A model generated the notes under the pieces. That model had not been told where the DNA came from, searched no databases, and saw nothing but the letters and a program-made list of their open reading frames with translations. The translations under genes and the position numbers were made by a program. Of a stretch of DNA of 64,000 bases, positions 1-11,499 are shown piece after piece; position 1 is the first letter of the stretch; each line of letters opens with the position of its first letter. This DNA comes from Sophora flavescens (Eukaryota; Streptophyta; Magnoliopsida; Fabales; Fabaceae), in the NCBI GenBank assembly GCA_030762895.1, contig CM061068.1, forward strand, positions 158,120,811 through 158,184,810, in the 5' to 3' direction.

Positions 1-1139
1 CCGTCCTCGGAATTTCTTAACTCAAAACTAGACATCATCTTGTAATCGTATCGTATTCTAAAGATCCCACAATATATTTCTCATCGTTGTCTTCCTCTAA
101 ATGATAGCGGCAACTTCATAACAAAATTCATTCTTATATCGTTCTATTTATCCTCAAAACAATCCATCACTACATTATATTCATTGTCCTTAATGTTTCA
201 CCTTGATCTATCATCCTTGAAGGACATAAATAAGACTTAATCATTTCATTCTTCTTACTATTGATCCACTAGAGAACTTTATTTCAACATCTAACTCCCG
301 CAATTAACACCACAATCAGTTCCAACATTTAACTCCTACAATTAACCGCAATTAACACCACAATCAATTTCAACATCTAACTTCTACAATTAACACCAAA
401 ATCGAACTACCCTAACTTCCTACTTCATGTATCCAATCACAGTCTTAGTTCCTTAAAATGTATTTCACTATTCTAGATTATATCAAAATCACATCTTTCA
501 AGTCTCCAAATAAACATCTCAACATTACGTAAGATAAAATCAAAAGAACAACACCTGTTAGGATTATCTAACTTACAAATTTGAATTTCTCTAGTAACCT
601 CAATTTACATCGAAATTCATCTTTTCTGCTCATATTCAACTTAGGTGAAAGCTCATATTCAACTTAGGTGAAATTACTATATACACTTTCGTTTACTCTT
701 CCCAAACTCATACAATTCATCTTAACTACGATCATTAATCATTGCCCTAGATTCCATAATGATACTATGCCTCAATCAACATTTGATTTATAGTAATTGT
801 CTTACTCACTAATACTGATCTTAATCTTACCAGTCATATCTATATCTCAAAACTCCCATCACTTCCTATTTATCCTACTATAGGGAAACAATACTTAGGT
901 ACTATACCTAGATTATATGTTGCTCAATCAAGTCTTAATTGTAATCCATAACCATCAGAGCTTAAGGTGAAATCCCAACTCACCATTTAAACAAGAACAA
1001 CATATCTTTATAACCATTATCTCAAAAATAAAAGGCTACAAAGCTTCAACCAAATGAATCCCTAGATAAGCTCCAAACTAATTCGTTATCTCTTTATTAT
1101 TTTCAAGGACTACCCATACTATCCAAATATATCAAGCAC
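1..1139 (-). mobile_element. 3' noncoding remainder of a Ty3/gypsy element
   Basis: This stretch has no usable reading frame. Read by eye, its first about 900 bases match 55127-55950, which follows the polypurine tract of the Ty3 element at 51260-61821. Base 1 therefore sits just inside the internal region, next to a 3' LTR that lies left of the window. Only this tail and gag remain internally, so protease, reverse transcriptase, RNase H and integrase are missing between about 1140 and the tail. Confidence 0.7.
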
Positions 1140-2435
1140 TTAAGATAAAGTTCCCTTAATACCAATTATCCCACAACAATAATTACGTATTATATCCAAT
1201 GTACACATACCTTCTCTGAGATCTGCAAGGTGAGAAGATTCAGCTCCCCTTATGGTAAACACTCTCCCAGTAGCTTGAGGCCTAACAATCTGCTGACCGG
1301 TTGCGGAAACTCCTCCCTGGTTTCCACCTCTATAACCTCCAGCTTCCCTATTCCCAGCTACCAGCTGCGGCATGCCTTTCTGTCTACAATCTCGAGCAAA
1401 ATGTCCTGGTTTGCCACAATGGAAACAGCAAGGTACCTCCCTGCAATTCCGTTGATAATGTGGTCCTCCACATTTATAACAAACTGGGCCTTGCTGTTGC
1501 TGACCCGTTCCAACCACTTGTGTTGTGGCAATTGGTGTTGGTGCTACTGTCTGCACTGGTTTGGGGTATGGTTCCCGCCTCCCCTGAGAACCACTATCTA
1601 CTCTCCTCTGATTATCTGATCGAATAGGACCTCCAATCCTTTGTTGCTTCTGTTCAGCAGCCCTCCTCAGATCTATACTTTCAATCGCACTGCATCGTTC
1701 CACTAGCCTCGCAGAACACTGGATATCAAGAGATACTATAGCCCTCTGGAGCTCATGACGGAGTCCTTCCTCAAACCTTCTACATTGCCAATCTTCATCC
1801 GGGAATCTCTGATAAAATTCAGAATACTTAATCAGAGCCTCAAATCGTGATGCATAATCACCAACAGTCATGTTGCCTTGTTTGAGACTCATGAATTCCC
1901 TCTCTTTCTCGCGTCGAACTAGACGCGGAAAATACTTCTCAAAGAAGCAGTCACTGAACAGCTGCCAGTTGATAACTCTGCCTTCGGCATCCAGCAATCT
2001 TCGCTTACCTCTCCACCAAGACTCTGCTCCTCCAGTTAGCATGAAGGCAGCATACGTCACCTTCCTATCCTCTCTGCAGCGCATGGTATCGAATATCTTC
2101 TCGATCTCTTGTATCCACCACTCTGCCTTCTCTGGATCATAATCTCCTCGGAATTGGGGTGGCTTCCCTTTCAGGAAAGTAGCCATTCCGGCATCTTCAG
2201 CTGCAGCAGCACTCCTTTGATTCTGTTGTTCCTGCTGTTCCTTGTTCATCTGTAGCATCTCAGCATTCTGCTGTGTTTGTAACAACAGAGCAGTAACTAT
2301 GTTTTTCATGGTATCTTGAGTCTCAGATGACTCTCCTCCACTTCCGGTATGATTATTTTCCACATTGTTAGCTCCCACAATTCTTTCAGGAGTTCTGTCA
2401 TTACTGTCAATCAGACGTCCTTTTCCACGAGCCAT
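1140..2435 (-). CDS. gag: Ty3/gypsy Gag polyprotein, intact, no pol
   Basis: Structural capsid/nucleocapsid protein of an LTR retrotransposon, expected to assemble virus-like particles in the cytoplasm. From the ATG at 2435 it is 431 residues. A retrotransposon Gag domain runs from about residue 93 to 229 (PPQFRGDYDP onward, with WWRGK and FFEKYFP). A Gln-rich segment lies before it. Two zinc knuckles follow: CX2CX3HX4C at about 319-331 and CX2CX4HX4C at 337-350. The frame ends soon after the usual gag-protease junction (GRVFTIRGAESS); the last about 27 residues do not look like protease. An in-frame ATG at 2558 would add 41 residues with a hydrophobic stretch. I prefer 2435 because MARGKGR resembles the usual Gag start. 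There are no stops or frameshifts, unlike most other element genes here. Confidence 0.88.
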   Translation of the reverse strand: MARGKGRLIDSNDRTPERIVGANNVENNHTGSGGESSETQDTMKNIVTALLLQTQQNAEMLQMNKEQQEQQNQRSAAAAEDAGMATFLKGKPPQFRGDYDPEKAEWWIQEIEKIFDTMRCREDRKVTYAAFMLTGGAESWWRGKRRLLDAEGRVINWQLFSDCFFEKYFPRLVRREKEREFMSLKQGNMTVGDYASRFEALIKYSEFYQRFPDEDWQCRRFEEGLRHELQRAIVSLDIQCSARLVERCSAIESIDLRRAAEQKQQRIGGPIRSDNQRRVDSGSQGRREPYPKPVQTVAPTPIATTQVVGTGQQQQGPVCYKCGGPHYQRNCREVPCCFHCGKPGHFARDCRQKGMPQLVAGNREAGGYRGGNQGGVSATGQQIVRPQATGRVFTIRGAESSHLADLREGMCTLDIIRNYCCGIIGIKGTLS

Positions 2436-2648
2436 GATTATGTAAAAGAAATCATTTGCTCTTATCAGTATGACATATAATACCACATAAACCAGTATAT
2501 AAATACCATATGCCACACTAATGTTACTTAACGCATCGGATTCGGACACACTACCCATCTTCTAAGCATAGTTGAAATCCGATGTGGATTCAACTAGACA
2601 CGGCCAGTAACAACTTCCTAGACCTCACAGTCCGATTAGAATCGAACT

Positions 2649-2660
2649 GCTCTGATACCA
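2649..2660 (-). promoter_or_regulatory. Primer binding site, initiator-Met tRNA type
   Basis: On the minus strand this reads TGGTATCAGAGC, the standard plant retrotransposon primer site for initiator tRNA-Met. Five bases (2661-2665) separate it from the LTR edge, and gag lies downstream on the same strand. It fixes the element's orientation as minus. Confidence 0.9.
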
Positions 2661-2665
2661 CCAAA

Positions 2666-5600
2666 TGAGATACCCCGATGTGCCCCATCGTATTAATATT
2701 TATTTACTTAATCGCTCGCTTATCGTTGAAAATACGTAAAATTTAAAACTTAATTAATAATTATATAACGTCTACAAATATAAAATACACCAAAGTTGTA
2801 ATATATAATTACACACATGTTTATTTATTACACAACCAAAACATCATTAAGGGTACCCTCTCGCAGAGGATCCCTCACGGGTAAAAACTTCACTACGAGA
2901 CATACTTAGCGGAAATATAAATACTCCTTAGACACACTGGCCAAAATGTCTATACTCTAATCGCCAAGAATTACAGCTCGACCTCCATATACGGTTCGTA
3001 AGGAGTTCCATCTAACTCCTCAAAGAATTGGTTCCTCCATCGAGTCTTCTCGCATCGATCACATCGAAATAAAATACAACACACAAAGATATAGGGAATA
3101 AGAAACAGTTCTATCATCAAAAGCGGAAAAGAATAATAGTAAATTATACAAGAATTGTGTCACAGACACACATCACTCAAAATCAACAATCATCCTCAAT
3201 TCACTACATCATCCTCTACCCTCAACCCATGCAACTAAAACTTATACTGATGTGCCCATCTTCACTCCTGTCACATTAGTCAGTAGTCCAGAACTAATTA
3301 GGGTCAAAACTCAGTGCGCCCCTATTCCTGTATCTCTCACAGGAGATAGTGCATAAGCACAGTATGCGTCACTATTTCCCCCATTGGAAACAGCACATAA
3401 GCATATAATAAATAATCACTCGGTGCGCCCCTATTCCCTAATCTCTCATAGGAAATAGTGCATAAGCACGATATGCGTCACTATTGCCCCCATTGGAAAT
3501 AGCACATAAGCATATAATAAATAATAACTCGGTGCGTCCCTATTCCTTGCCTCTCATAGGAAATAGTGCATAAGCACAATATGCGTCACTATTGCCCCCA
3601 TTGGAAATAGCACATAAGCATATAATAAATAATAACTTGGTGCGCCCCTATTCCCTACTCTCTCATAGGAAATAGTGCATAAGCACGATATGATTCTCAC
3701 TGACTTTTATCAATAGCAACCTAGTACCTCAAACTCTTCCTCACAACCTCCACTTGCATTCTATGTCACATCTCCTCATTTAGATAATTTAATTTAGCTA
3801 AGCACCTCTAAGTCAATTCATTCTCTCACCCAAACAATCATCTCCCGAACAACACATATCCTTACTTAAAAATCATCTAAGCACAATATTTAAAAACAGG
3901 CAGATCATGCATAACATAACATCAGAAAATATCCAAATATCTCAATATCATATAAATATTCAAACACCGAAATAATACGTCACATGCAGATGGTATACCT
4001 CAACCAGCGTATCACAGTAAATTTGATAACATAAAATCAAACATCCTCAAATACTTAAAATCAACTTAATGTCGATAAACCTACAATCCCCGAATCACCA
4101 TTGGTTTTACAGAAAAGATTTCCAATGGGATTTTGGTCTTGTCGATTACTCGACTACTAGTAGGGTTTAGGTCGCCCTACACAATTATCATATAATCTAC
4201 TACTTGTCGATTCCGACGATAGGTTGATTCTTTTCCCCACCTGAGTTTGCACCGGAAACACGTACACGACGATCCTCGTTATCCCGCCATGAGTTAACAC
4301 AACCACCTTCAACCAAACAACATACTTATAATTAATCAACTAACACCCATCTATGACACTTTAGAGCTAGGTTCGGCCAAGACTTAGAAAATAGGTTTAG
4401 GATTATCTTCTTAATGTCATCTTTTGGATCCTAATTACTAGAGTCTTAACTATCATAGATTACTTAATACAAAACTAAAATTTGAAACAAAATCCTCTAA
4501 CCTTTATGGTTAGGGTTTCGGCTTCAACCAATTATCTAGGTTAGGAAGTTGAAAATTTGATTAACTTAAGGATTAATGATCCATAAGTTACTTAAGCATG
4601 ATTACTCACTTAAACCAAGATTATGAACCAAGAACATGAACTAAAACTCAACTAGTTCTAAGAACTAGGGTTTCGGCCAAGGGCTGAGTTTAGGGTTAGA
4701 AATCTCTAAAATTTCTAAACTCTTGTATTTAATCACATACAAAACCTAGAGTTGGATTCAAGTGTCACAAACAACTTTTGAATCAGAAAACCATTAGGTG
4801 CTCATTCCTAGGGTTTCGGTTTTGATGAGATCAAATAGGCTTAAGTTTGATTTTTGATCTTCTATATACTTGAATACAAGAACTATCAAGATATAATCAT
4901 GAATTAATACATGAAAATGAAACAAAACCTAAGAACACAACTTTACCCTAGGTTCGGCCATGACCAGAAATCAAGTAAAGAAATTTATCATGATCTTATG
5001 CTTTTAGATGATGAAAATAGAGATGATTATAAGATCATAGCAATTGGTTTCATGTCAAAAGGATTTTTCTAGAATTAGTTATGAATTTTTGAATCTAGCT
5101 TCAAGAACTTTAAACAAATGAAGAACATGTTGATCAAAGGCATAAACTCAAGAATCTTATGAAGAGAAAAGCTTAGAATAGCAAGATTAAGAGAGACTAC
5201 CTCTTGATGATCAAAGAAAATGATGATTTGGATGATGTTCTTCAAGGTTTTCTTATGGTGTTCTTAAGAAACTTAAGGGAGAAGATGAACATAGTTAGGG
5301 TTTTAGAACAGTTTCAGTATTTTGGGTATATCTCTCAACATACTTATCCGTTTTGGATGATCTTTATGTCGTTGGAAAGAAGAGAGAAAGATGAACAACT
5401 TTCATGTTGAAAGGTTTCCTCGATTCAAAATAGAAACCGGTCAGAATTGCCAATAAAAATCTGGCGAATTATGAGCTCCAAAGAACATGAAAATGGAAAA
5501 ATGCCTTAAGGAAGAAGATAACCTATTTAAATGAATAAAAAAACCCAAACTTAAGGAAGAAGGCATTGGATCCGTGAGGATGGGGCAAGGTTTGGTCAAC

Positions 5601-6156
5601 TTGTTCAATGGCAATTGTTAGAAATTGTCATAAAAAGACAAGGGCATTTTGGTCATTTCATAAGAAAATTTAATGTTGCCATAAATGTGCCATTATGGCC
5701 ATTTATGATAGGATAAACTCGTCATAAATGCTCTTCAAGTCGGTCAATCCAATGTCTCTGCTACATTGCTGACTTCCCGATTCATCTGACTCAGGCTCTG
5801 CCTAGAGACATCTCGATGTATAGGCCCGCAACAAATATAATATTTTAATTTTTTTACCAAAATTTTCAAAACTTCTAGTATCGTAGTAAATATGATAAAA
5901 ATATTTTTCATCTCGTTCACGACTCAAAATTAGGTCTTCTGAGCAGTAAACTTTTACTGTCAGTGAAAACAAAGAAAACAGCAGACCGACTTCCGTCTGA
6001 GTTTTCAACCAAAAACTTCCCCGTAACCTTATAAAAATAAGTATAACAAGGAAATGACCTTGGTTTATCCCAAAAATCATTTTCTAAGTCTCGGATAAAT
6101 ATATATTTATATATTTATTACTGATATTACAAAGCAGCGAAAATCGGGGTGTTACA
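2666..6156 (-). repeat. 5' LTR of the gag-only Ty3 element
   Basis: The LTR reads TG...CA. In the sense (minus) direction it starts TGTAACACCCCG at 6156 and ends at 2666, next to the primer site. It is about 3.49 kb long, includes a 109-bp tandem array (3312-3695), and has no convincing gene. Short open frames inside (for example 4157-4339, 5204-5410, 5802-6080) match nothing I know. The other LTR is outside the window, so age and target duplication cannot be judged. Confidence 0.85.
3312..3695. repeat. Tandem repeat, ~109 bp x ~3.5, inside LTR
   Basis: The landmark GGTGCGCCCCTATTCC recurs at 3312, 3421, 3530 and 3638, giving spacings of 109, 109 and 108. Each unit also holds ATAGTGCATAAGCACRATATG and ATAGCACATAAGCATATAA, which are partly self-complementary. 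Copies differ by a few substitutions. The last unit is cut off near 3695. Confidence 0.9.
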
Positions 6157-7402
6157 CTCGAGCGTTGACTTTTGATAAAAAGTCAACTCTTTGCGTCCAG
6201 GGTCCGTTCGACGTCCGATTGTGCTCAAATTTGAGATATAGGCTCATTAGGACCTAATAAACAACCTAAAACCATCATAAAAGGCTAATCTCAACTCTAA
6301 CTCTAAAATTCTTATTCCACACTCAGACGTCTCAAAGACGCTAACCGGAAAACCCTAGTTTTGTTCATACGTTCCAACTCCCTCGATAAGGCTGCATACA
6401 TGCCATGCAAAGGTCTCTAGTAATTAATCCATATCTTAAATGTATAATCCAAGTCTTAAACCTGCTCCTCTCACATAAAACAAAATCATAAAAACTGGGA
6501 TGTTACAGTAAGGTTCATATTGTTTTACATGTCGCTGTTGTCATATGTTGTTGATTGGTGTGTCGTGTATGTGACTAATATGATAAACTTATATGTCGGT
6601 ATCTCACCCTTACTATCTACATTTAAAATGTCTTGTGCAATTGTGGATACGTGTACAGTTTCGTCTCAATGGTATTCCAGATCACTACAAGATCACCTTG
6701 ATATTTGAAGGTTATGATGCTAACAATGACGATGTGTGAGCTGTTGTGGGCAAGACCCAGTTTTCCTCTAGCACTACTCACTGGAGCGAGCTACGACACC
6801 TTGTTTTTCAAGGTATCCGATGATGGGGATGACGTTGGAGAATTTTCCAACGGACTTCTCTAGGTTTGACCAGCTGTAGAGTCGTCTTTTTGGTGTAAGG
6901 GTTTTGGAGTCTTTTTCTAAGTATTTATTATGGTCTATTATGGTTATTTGAAAACTTGTATGCCTCGGCAAGAAAAATATTTTAATGATTAGGTGGAGAT
7001 TTATATTGTGATGTATGTATTATGAATTTAGTTTCTTGCCTTCATGTATGTAAATAGTAGTTTCGTAAGAAAAATTTTTAGACCCAGATTTTTTGAAACA
7101 TAATTATATACCAAAATTATTTTCCGAAAGCAACCATCAATTTCTTTTTTTTTTTATTTTAAGTTCCTCAACGAGTTAAGCATGTAGCACCGAGGGGGTG
7201 TTACACCTATTGTGCACTCTTAAGCGTTCTAAACGATATCAAGAAAACCCTATAACACGCTCTCATTCGATTCAACACCGGTTAATCTCGTACTTTCCAT
7301 GCAAGGTTCCCAATGCCTTAACATGCATATTAGACATTAAATCAAGGTCTTAAACCTAGTCATCAAACATATAAACAATGGCTTAAAACACGAATGTTAC
7401 AA
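6157..7402. repeat. LTR scraps flanking the Ty3 insertion
   Basis: Three terminal signatures of Ty3 LTRs occur here: GGATGTTACA ending at 6507, GGGGTGTTACA ending near 7206, and GAATGTTACA ending near 7402. Segments 6157-6507 and 7207-7402 resemble each other (both contain a CCATGCAAGG-like block followed by CAAGTCTTAAACC or CAAGGTCTTAAACC). They look like pieces of one old minus-strand LTR interrupted first by 6508-7206 and then by the gag-only element. No coding potential is visible. Confidence 0.5.
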
Positions 7403-7951
7403 TGATTAGAATTTGATATTTCAATTGACTCATTTGTCTATAATCAAATTCGATATAGTTTGATTACAAAATACTTCAAATTTAATTAGCTAATTTTTCA
7501 TTTATAAACTTGCAGTTAAAAATTATTTTTTCAGTAATTAACTAGCTTATCAACTATTTATGTCAAACAAAACCTAACATTTGAAAAATGATAGTGACAA
7601 ATAAATGACAACCCAGCAAGAAATTTTGTTTTTTTGAACAGCAGACAACCCAACAAGAATTGACTTGATCATTTTTGAAAGTAATTGTATGAGATGCACT
7701 ATTTATGATTTTATAATATTCCCAATTGGTTGTTGCTAGAAAAAGTCAAAACGATAAAGATATATAAAGATATAAAAATCACATGAGTAGTTTTTCTTTA
7801 TTGATAGACTATATATAAATTCCACTTTAGATGCTTGATGTTGGTGATCTTCCCAGACCTTACAAGTGAGCGTGTCATCTAGAGGCAGATCTTAGTAGTA
7901 GCTGGTGAAAGCAATGACTCCCCCAAATTTTTTTAACCAAATTATTGAAGA
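7403..7951. other. AT-rich spacer, nothing recognised
   Basis: AT-rich sequence with poly-T and poly-A runs, no open frame of note, and no terminal-repeat signatures that I can support. Confidence 0.4.
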
Positions 7952-8750
7952 ACTTAATTAATATGTATTGTAAGTGTAAAATTTTTTGTATTGTTAATCA
8001 ATCATATATTATCACATAATTAAAAATGTTTATGTTTGACTCTTATCATAACTACATTAAAATACACAAATAAGATGATTTTTGATTGGTTGATAGTATA
8101 AAATATTTTACACTAACAATATATCAAAATTAAACTCTTTTAAATATAAATATTATTGTAGCTCCCTAAAAAATATTGTTACATATAATTAATAGAGGAT
8201 GTTTTAGGAGTGTACATTTATATTGAAAAGACACAATAATCAAGCATAAAAAGAATTGATATATTTTTCAAGGAAAAAAAAGGTAAAGATGAAAATAGTA
8301 TACCTTTCATATATTCACTTCACAAGCACTAATTATGTATATTATCTTAGGGTTTAATCGGTATGTACTATCAGAGTAAAACGTTTTACACGATCAACCA
8401 ATTATAAATTGTCAAATCATTTAAAACATTCGAGTCTTATGATATTACTTAAAAGTCACACTTGAGATGATTTTTAATTGATTAACAATTTGAAAAATCT
8501 TACATCGACAGTACAAAATGAAACTAGTTATTTTAAAACTTTGATAAAACTGTATGATTGCAATTAAGATTTAATTGGTATATATAGTAAGAGTAAATAT
8601 TTTTTATACTAACAACCAATCATAAATCATCACATTGTTAAAATGTTTGACTCTAATCATAATTATATTAAAAGTCACACATATAATTATTTGTGATTGG
8701 TTAATATTGTAAAAATATTTATATTAATAGTATGTTAAAATTAAACTCTT
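7952..8750. mobile_element. Three related foldback MITEs
   Basis: Copies lie at about 7952-8140, 8349-8527 and 8566-8750. Each is about 180-190 bp and nearly palindromic. The left arm reads TTAAT(T/C)GGTATGTA..AGTGTAAAAT..TTTTACACTAACAA.CAATCATAAAT, and the right arm is its approximate complement (TTGATTGGTTAATA..TTTACA..). Divergence between copies suggests separate old insertions rather than a recent tandem duplication. No coding capacity. Boundaries are by eye and target duplications were not resolved. Confidence 0.65.
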
Positions 8751-9292
8751 ATAATTATAAATTTGGAGTTAATCATTTTAACTAGTGTGGCTCGCCCAAA
8801 ACTTTTAACCAAAATCCGCCACCTGCATCGTCCTCGATTCTAAACTTTTTTCTTTCATTGAAAAAATAAAAATAAATCACAGGAGCAGATTTTCGTGGCT
8901 CACAATGTTAATGTTATTTGGATGGAGTAGGATAGTCCCACATTGGGGTCCATGAATTAAACTCTTATTTTGTGTCATTCCAAGTTTATGACTAAGCATT
9001 AACTCTTTTTTATATTTCTGAATATTAAATAGCGGTTCTTATCAAATGCTGGCAAGAAGAGTATACTTCTTCAGGCCGTCAAACACGCATTATCATTTAC
9101 ATTATAGCAGCTAGTACTCAAGATAGAGAAAAATTAAGGCCATTCGTTTATGTGATTCCTGTTTTGGTTTCATAATTTCAGTTAGTTATATTTTCTGCTT
9201 TGTAGCTTTTGCACTGAACATTGATTCAAAGCATATCTCCACCAACTCTCAATCACGCTTAAGCTTGCACAAGTTTCTGCGTTGGGGTGTGG
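8751..9292 (+). promoter_or_regulatory. Upstream region of the CML gene
   Basis: No element signature is visible here. It is the presumed promoter and 5' leader of the EF-hand gene at 9293. A loose TATA candidate (TTTTTTATATTTC) lies near 9006-9018, about 280 bases before the ATG. I see no reliable cis motifs. Confidence 0.3.
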
Positions 9293-9808
9293 ATGTGCAA
9301 AATTCACAAGACTACTTTTCCAATGCTATCTTTTTCTACTTTCCGTCTTGGACGAATCTTCGACATATTTGACAAGGACGGAGATGCCATAATAACCGTC
9401 AAAGAGATCAGCGAAGCTTTAAGCCTTTTGGGGCTGGATGCTGACCTCAAGGAGATAGATTCCTTGATTATGTCTTACATTAAACAAGGCAACGAGGGAC
9501 TCACCTACGAGGATTTCAAGGCATTACATGAATCTCTAGGGGACACATTATTTAGGTCTAAGGAGAACGAAACGGCACAGGAGGAGTCAGAGCTGTCGGA
9601 GGCATTCAAAGTATTTGACGAGGATGGGGATGGTTACATATCTGCGAAAGAATTGCAAGTGGTTTTAAAGAAGCTTGAACTCATTGAAGGGAATGAAATT
9701 GATAAAGTTCAGAAGATGATTTTCTCTGTTGACCGCAACCTTGATGGTCGTATTGATTTCTTTGAATTTAAGGACATGATGCGTACTGCTATCGTCCCCA
9801 CCTCTTGA
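9293..9808 (+). CDS. Calmodulin-like EF-hand protein, CML42/CML43 type
   Basis: Single-exon calcium sensor of 171 residues from the ATG at 9293 (an alternative ATG at 9323 gives 161). EF-hand 1 loop is at residues 27-38 (DKDGDAIITVKE), with Ala where the usual loop position 6 is Gly. The second hand is degenerate (about 63-74, no Asp at position 1), as in CML42/43 of other plants. Hands 3 (109-120, DEDGDGYISAKE) and 4 (147-158, DRNLDGRIDFFE) have all metal-binding positions. The ending MMRTAIVPTS also fits that subfamily. These proteins act in cytosolic or nuclear Ca2+ signalling in defence and development; that role is family knowledge. The N-terminus is shorter than in CML42/43 and lacks their basic Ser-rich lead. 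The gene sits alone between MITEs and a Mutator-like element, and its frame is uninterrupted. Confidence 0.85.
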   Translation: MCKIHKTTFPMLSFSTFRLGRIFDIFDKDGDAIITVKEISEALSLLGLDADLKEIDSLIMSYIKQGNEGLTYEDFKALHESLGDTLFRSKENETAQEESELSEAFKVFDEDGDGYISAKELQVVLKKLELIEGNEIDKVQKMIFSVDRNLDGRIDFFEFKDMMRTAIVPTS

Positions 9809-9878
9809 TTACACTCATAATTCATCTTAGCCATCTGTGTACGACATATAGTTTTCCTTTTAGTTTGAGATTTCCCTG

Positions 9879-9887
9879 GTTTGTATA
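9879..9887. repeat. 9-bp target site duplication, left copy
   Basis: GTTTGTATA, repeated exactly at 10800-10808 on the other side of the Mutator-like element. A 9-bp duplication is the hallmark of Mutator-type transposition. Confidence 0.8.
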
Positions 9888-10799
9888 GGCAAGTTCTATG
9901 GTGAACAAGTGACATAGGTAGTCCCATGGTGCACAAGTTTTTAAAAACCGTTGGATCAAACACAAAAGTAAGTGATGATTGAGATTGTTTCAATTTATGA
10001 TGTACCCTCCCTTATTGAATTTTTTCCCTCTTACTCATTACCCCCTTCCGCCTGATCTGCGTCCCGATTGTCGTTGCCTGATCTGCCCCCTAGTTTTTTG
10101 GGTGGCTTAAGGGCGGTGAATCTGGACTGCGGTGGTGTGACGGTGTACCTCACTCCCTTTCGCCATAGCGCCACCACCACCACAGTCGAGGTGTGCTTCC
10201 ACCACCCCAGCAACTCGAGTTGCTATTGTTCGATGGGGTCCAGATGCTGTAAACCAACGCCACTTTCTAGTTGTCCGTCGTCGTGCTCTCTAGATCCCCC
10301 GCCTGGCCATGAAAACAGAACTGATTACGTGACCGTCCATGATCCAAAAACAGATATGCTCTACCAATTCTTGTATAACCAGATTTGTTCAACCCACCAC
10401 CACTTGCCACCTTCAACATAGGGAGAGGGAGTTATTATTGTACTGAAATCTGGTGGACAGGTTTGACCATGGCGATGTAGATGAGGTGGTGGTGGTCTTT
10501 CGTCGCAGTACACCTTCCCTTCTGCAGAGACAAATCATGAAACCCAGAACAAGTTTCCATCATGGTTCTAAACCCTTCATGTTTCCAAACGCAGCTTTTT
10601 GGCATGCCCCTCCTTCCGCGGCGGAGTCTCGGAGTCTCCGTTGGAGAGAAAGGCATGAGACAGAGAGCTAGAAGGAGGAAGAGGAAAAGATTCAATGCGG
10701 GAGGTGCACGTTATTACTGTAGTCTACACAAATCTAATGGTTAACAAAACTTGTGCATGGTGGGTATACCTATAGTACTGATCCACCATAGAATCTGCC
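9888..10799. mobile_element. Non-autonomous Mutator-like element (possible Pack-MULE)
   Basis: 912 bp. Terminal inverted repeats start GGCARRTTCTATGGTG and extend about 75 bp at roughly 75% identity by eye: the left arm passes through GTGCACAAGTTTTTAAAAACC, and the right arm, complemented, through ATGCACAAGTTTTGTTAACC. Perfect 9-bp duplications flank it. The interior (about 10030-10690) is clearly richer in G+C than the surroundings and has open frames on both strands (10068-10421 plus, 10453-10671 plus, 10435-10695 minus). None contains a domain I recognise and no transposase is present. The base composition fits a captured host gene fragment, as in Pack-MULEs, but the source cannot be named. 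It inserted about 80 bases after the CML stop codon, so it may alter that gene's 3' end. Confidence 0.8.
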
Positions 10800-10808
10800 G
10801 TTTGTATA
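10800..10808. repeat. 9-bp target site duplication, right copy
   Basis: GTTTGTATA, identical to 9879-9887. Confidence 0.8.
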
Positions 10809-11499
10809 ATACTACAATAAACTAGTGTGTAGCCGTGCGTCGCACAGTGATATAATTAACTTAATTGTATATTGAAAATATAAAATTGATAAATATAAAT
10901 GAATTATAAATTGTATTTATTAAAATAAGTTTTATGCAATCAAATGGTATACATTGAAAATGTTATCTAATAGTTATTATAATGGATTATATTGAAATAG
11001 ATATAAAAACAAATATGAGATATGTAAATAAAAAAAACTATCAAATTAATTATTTGCAAAAGTTGTTCATATATAAATATTTGATATCCAAAACGGAAAA
11101 CTATATTGTCAATAACATAAAGTGTGAACCAACATGTGATTGTTTCAAGTGGTAACGGGCTCAGGCTCATTGAGCAAGTGGTTAGATGTTCAATCATTGA
11201 CACTTGCGTATGGAAAAATCTGGTTGAGAGAGGTCAACTCTTCAATGTCGTTCAGTACTCAAAAGGATTATTCTTCGCAGTTGCGTGCGGAGGATAACTT
11301 GGAAACCAAAAAAATAACACAAAGTGTTAGTTATAAAAATAAAAAAAACTGAAACTGTTAATTAACTTTAAATAAAAAATTCTAATAGAAAATTTACTTG
11401 CATAAACCATTGTTACATCTTCAATATCAAGCGCTAAACTAACATTAAACCCAAATCATCCAATTTTTTATTTTTTTGATAAAAGACAGAAAACTATTA
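10809..11499. other. AT-rich intergenic stretch
   Basis: Mostly A+T, with a small less AT-rich patch near 10830 (GTAGCCGTGCGTCGCAC). Short open frames on both strands (10967-11203 minus, 11140-11352 plus) show no known motif. I see nothing to annotate. Confidence 0.4.

Noticed and set aside
1230..2142. Plus-strand frames of 90-129 codons
   Set aside because: Shadows of the minus-strand Gag frame.
10068..10421. 117-codon frame in the Mutator-like element as a real gene
   Set aside because: No recognisable domain; opposite-strand frames overlap it. Kept only as possible captured sequence.
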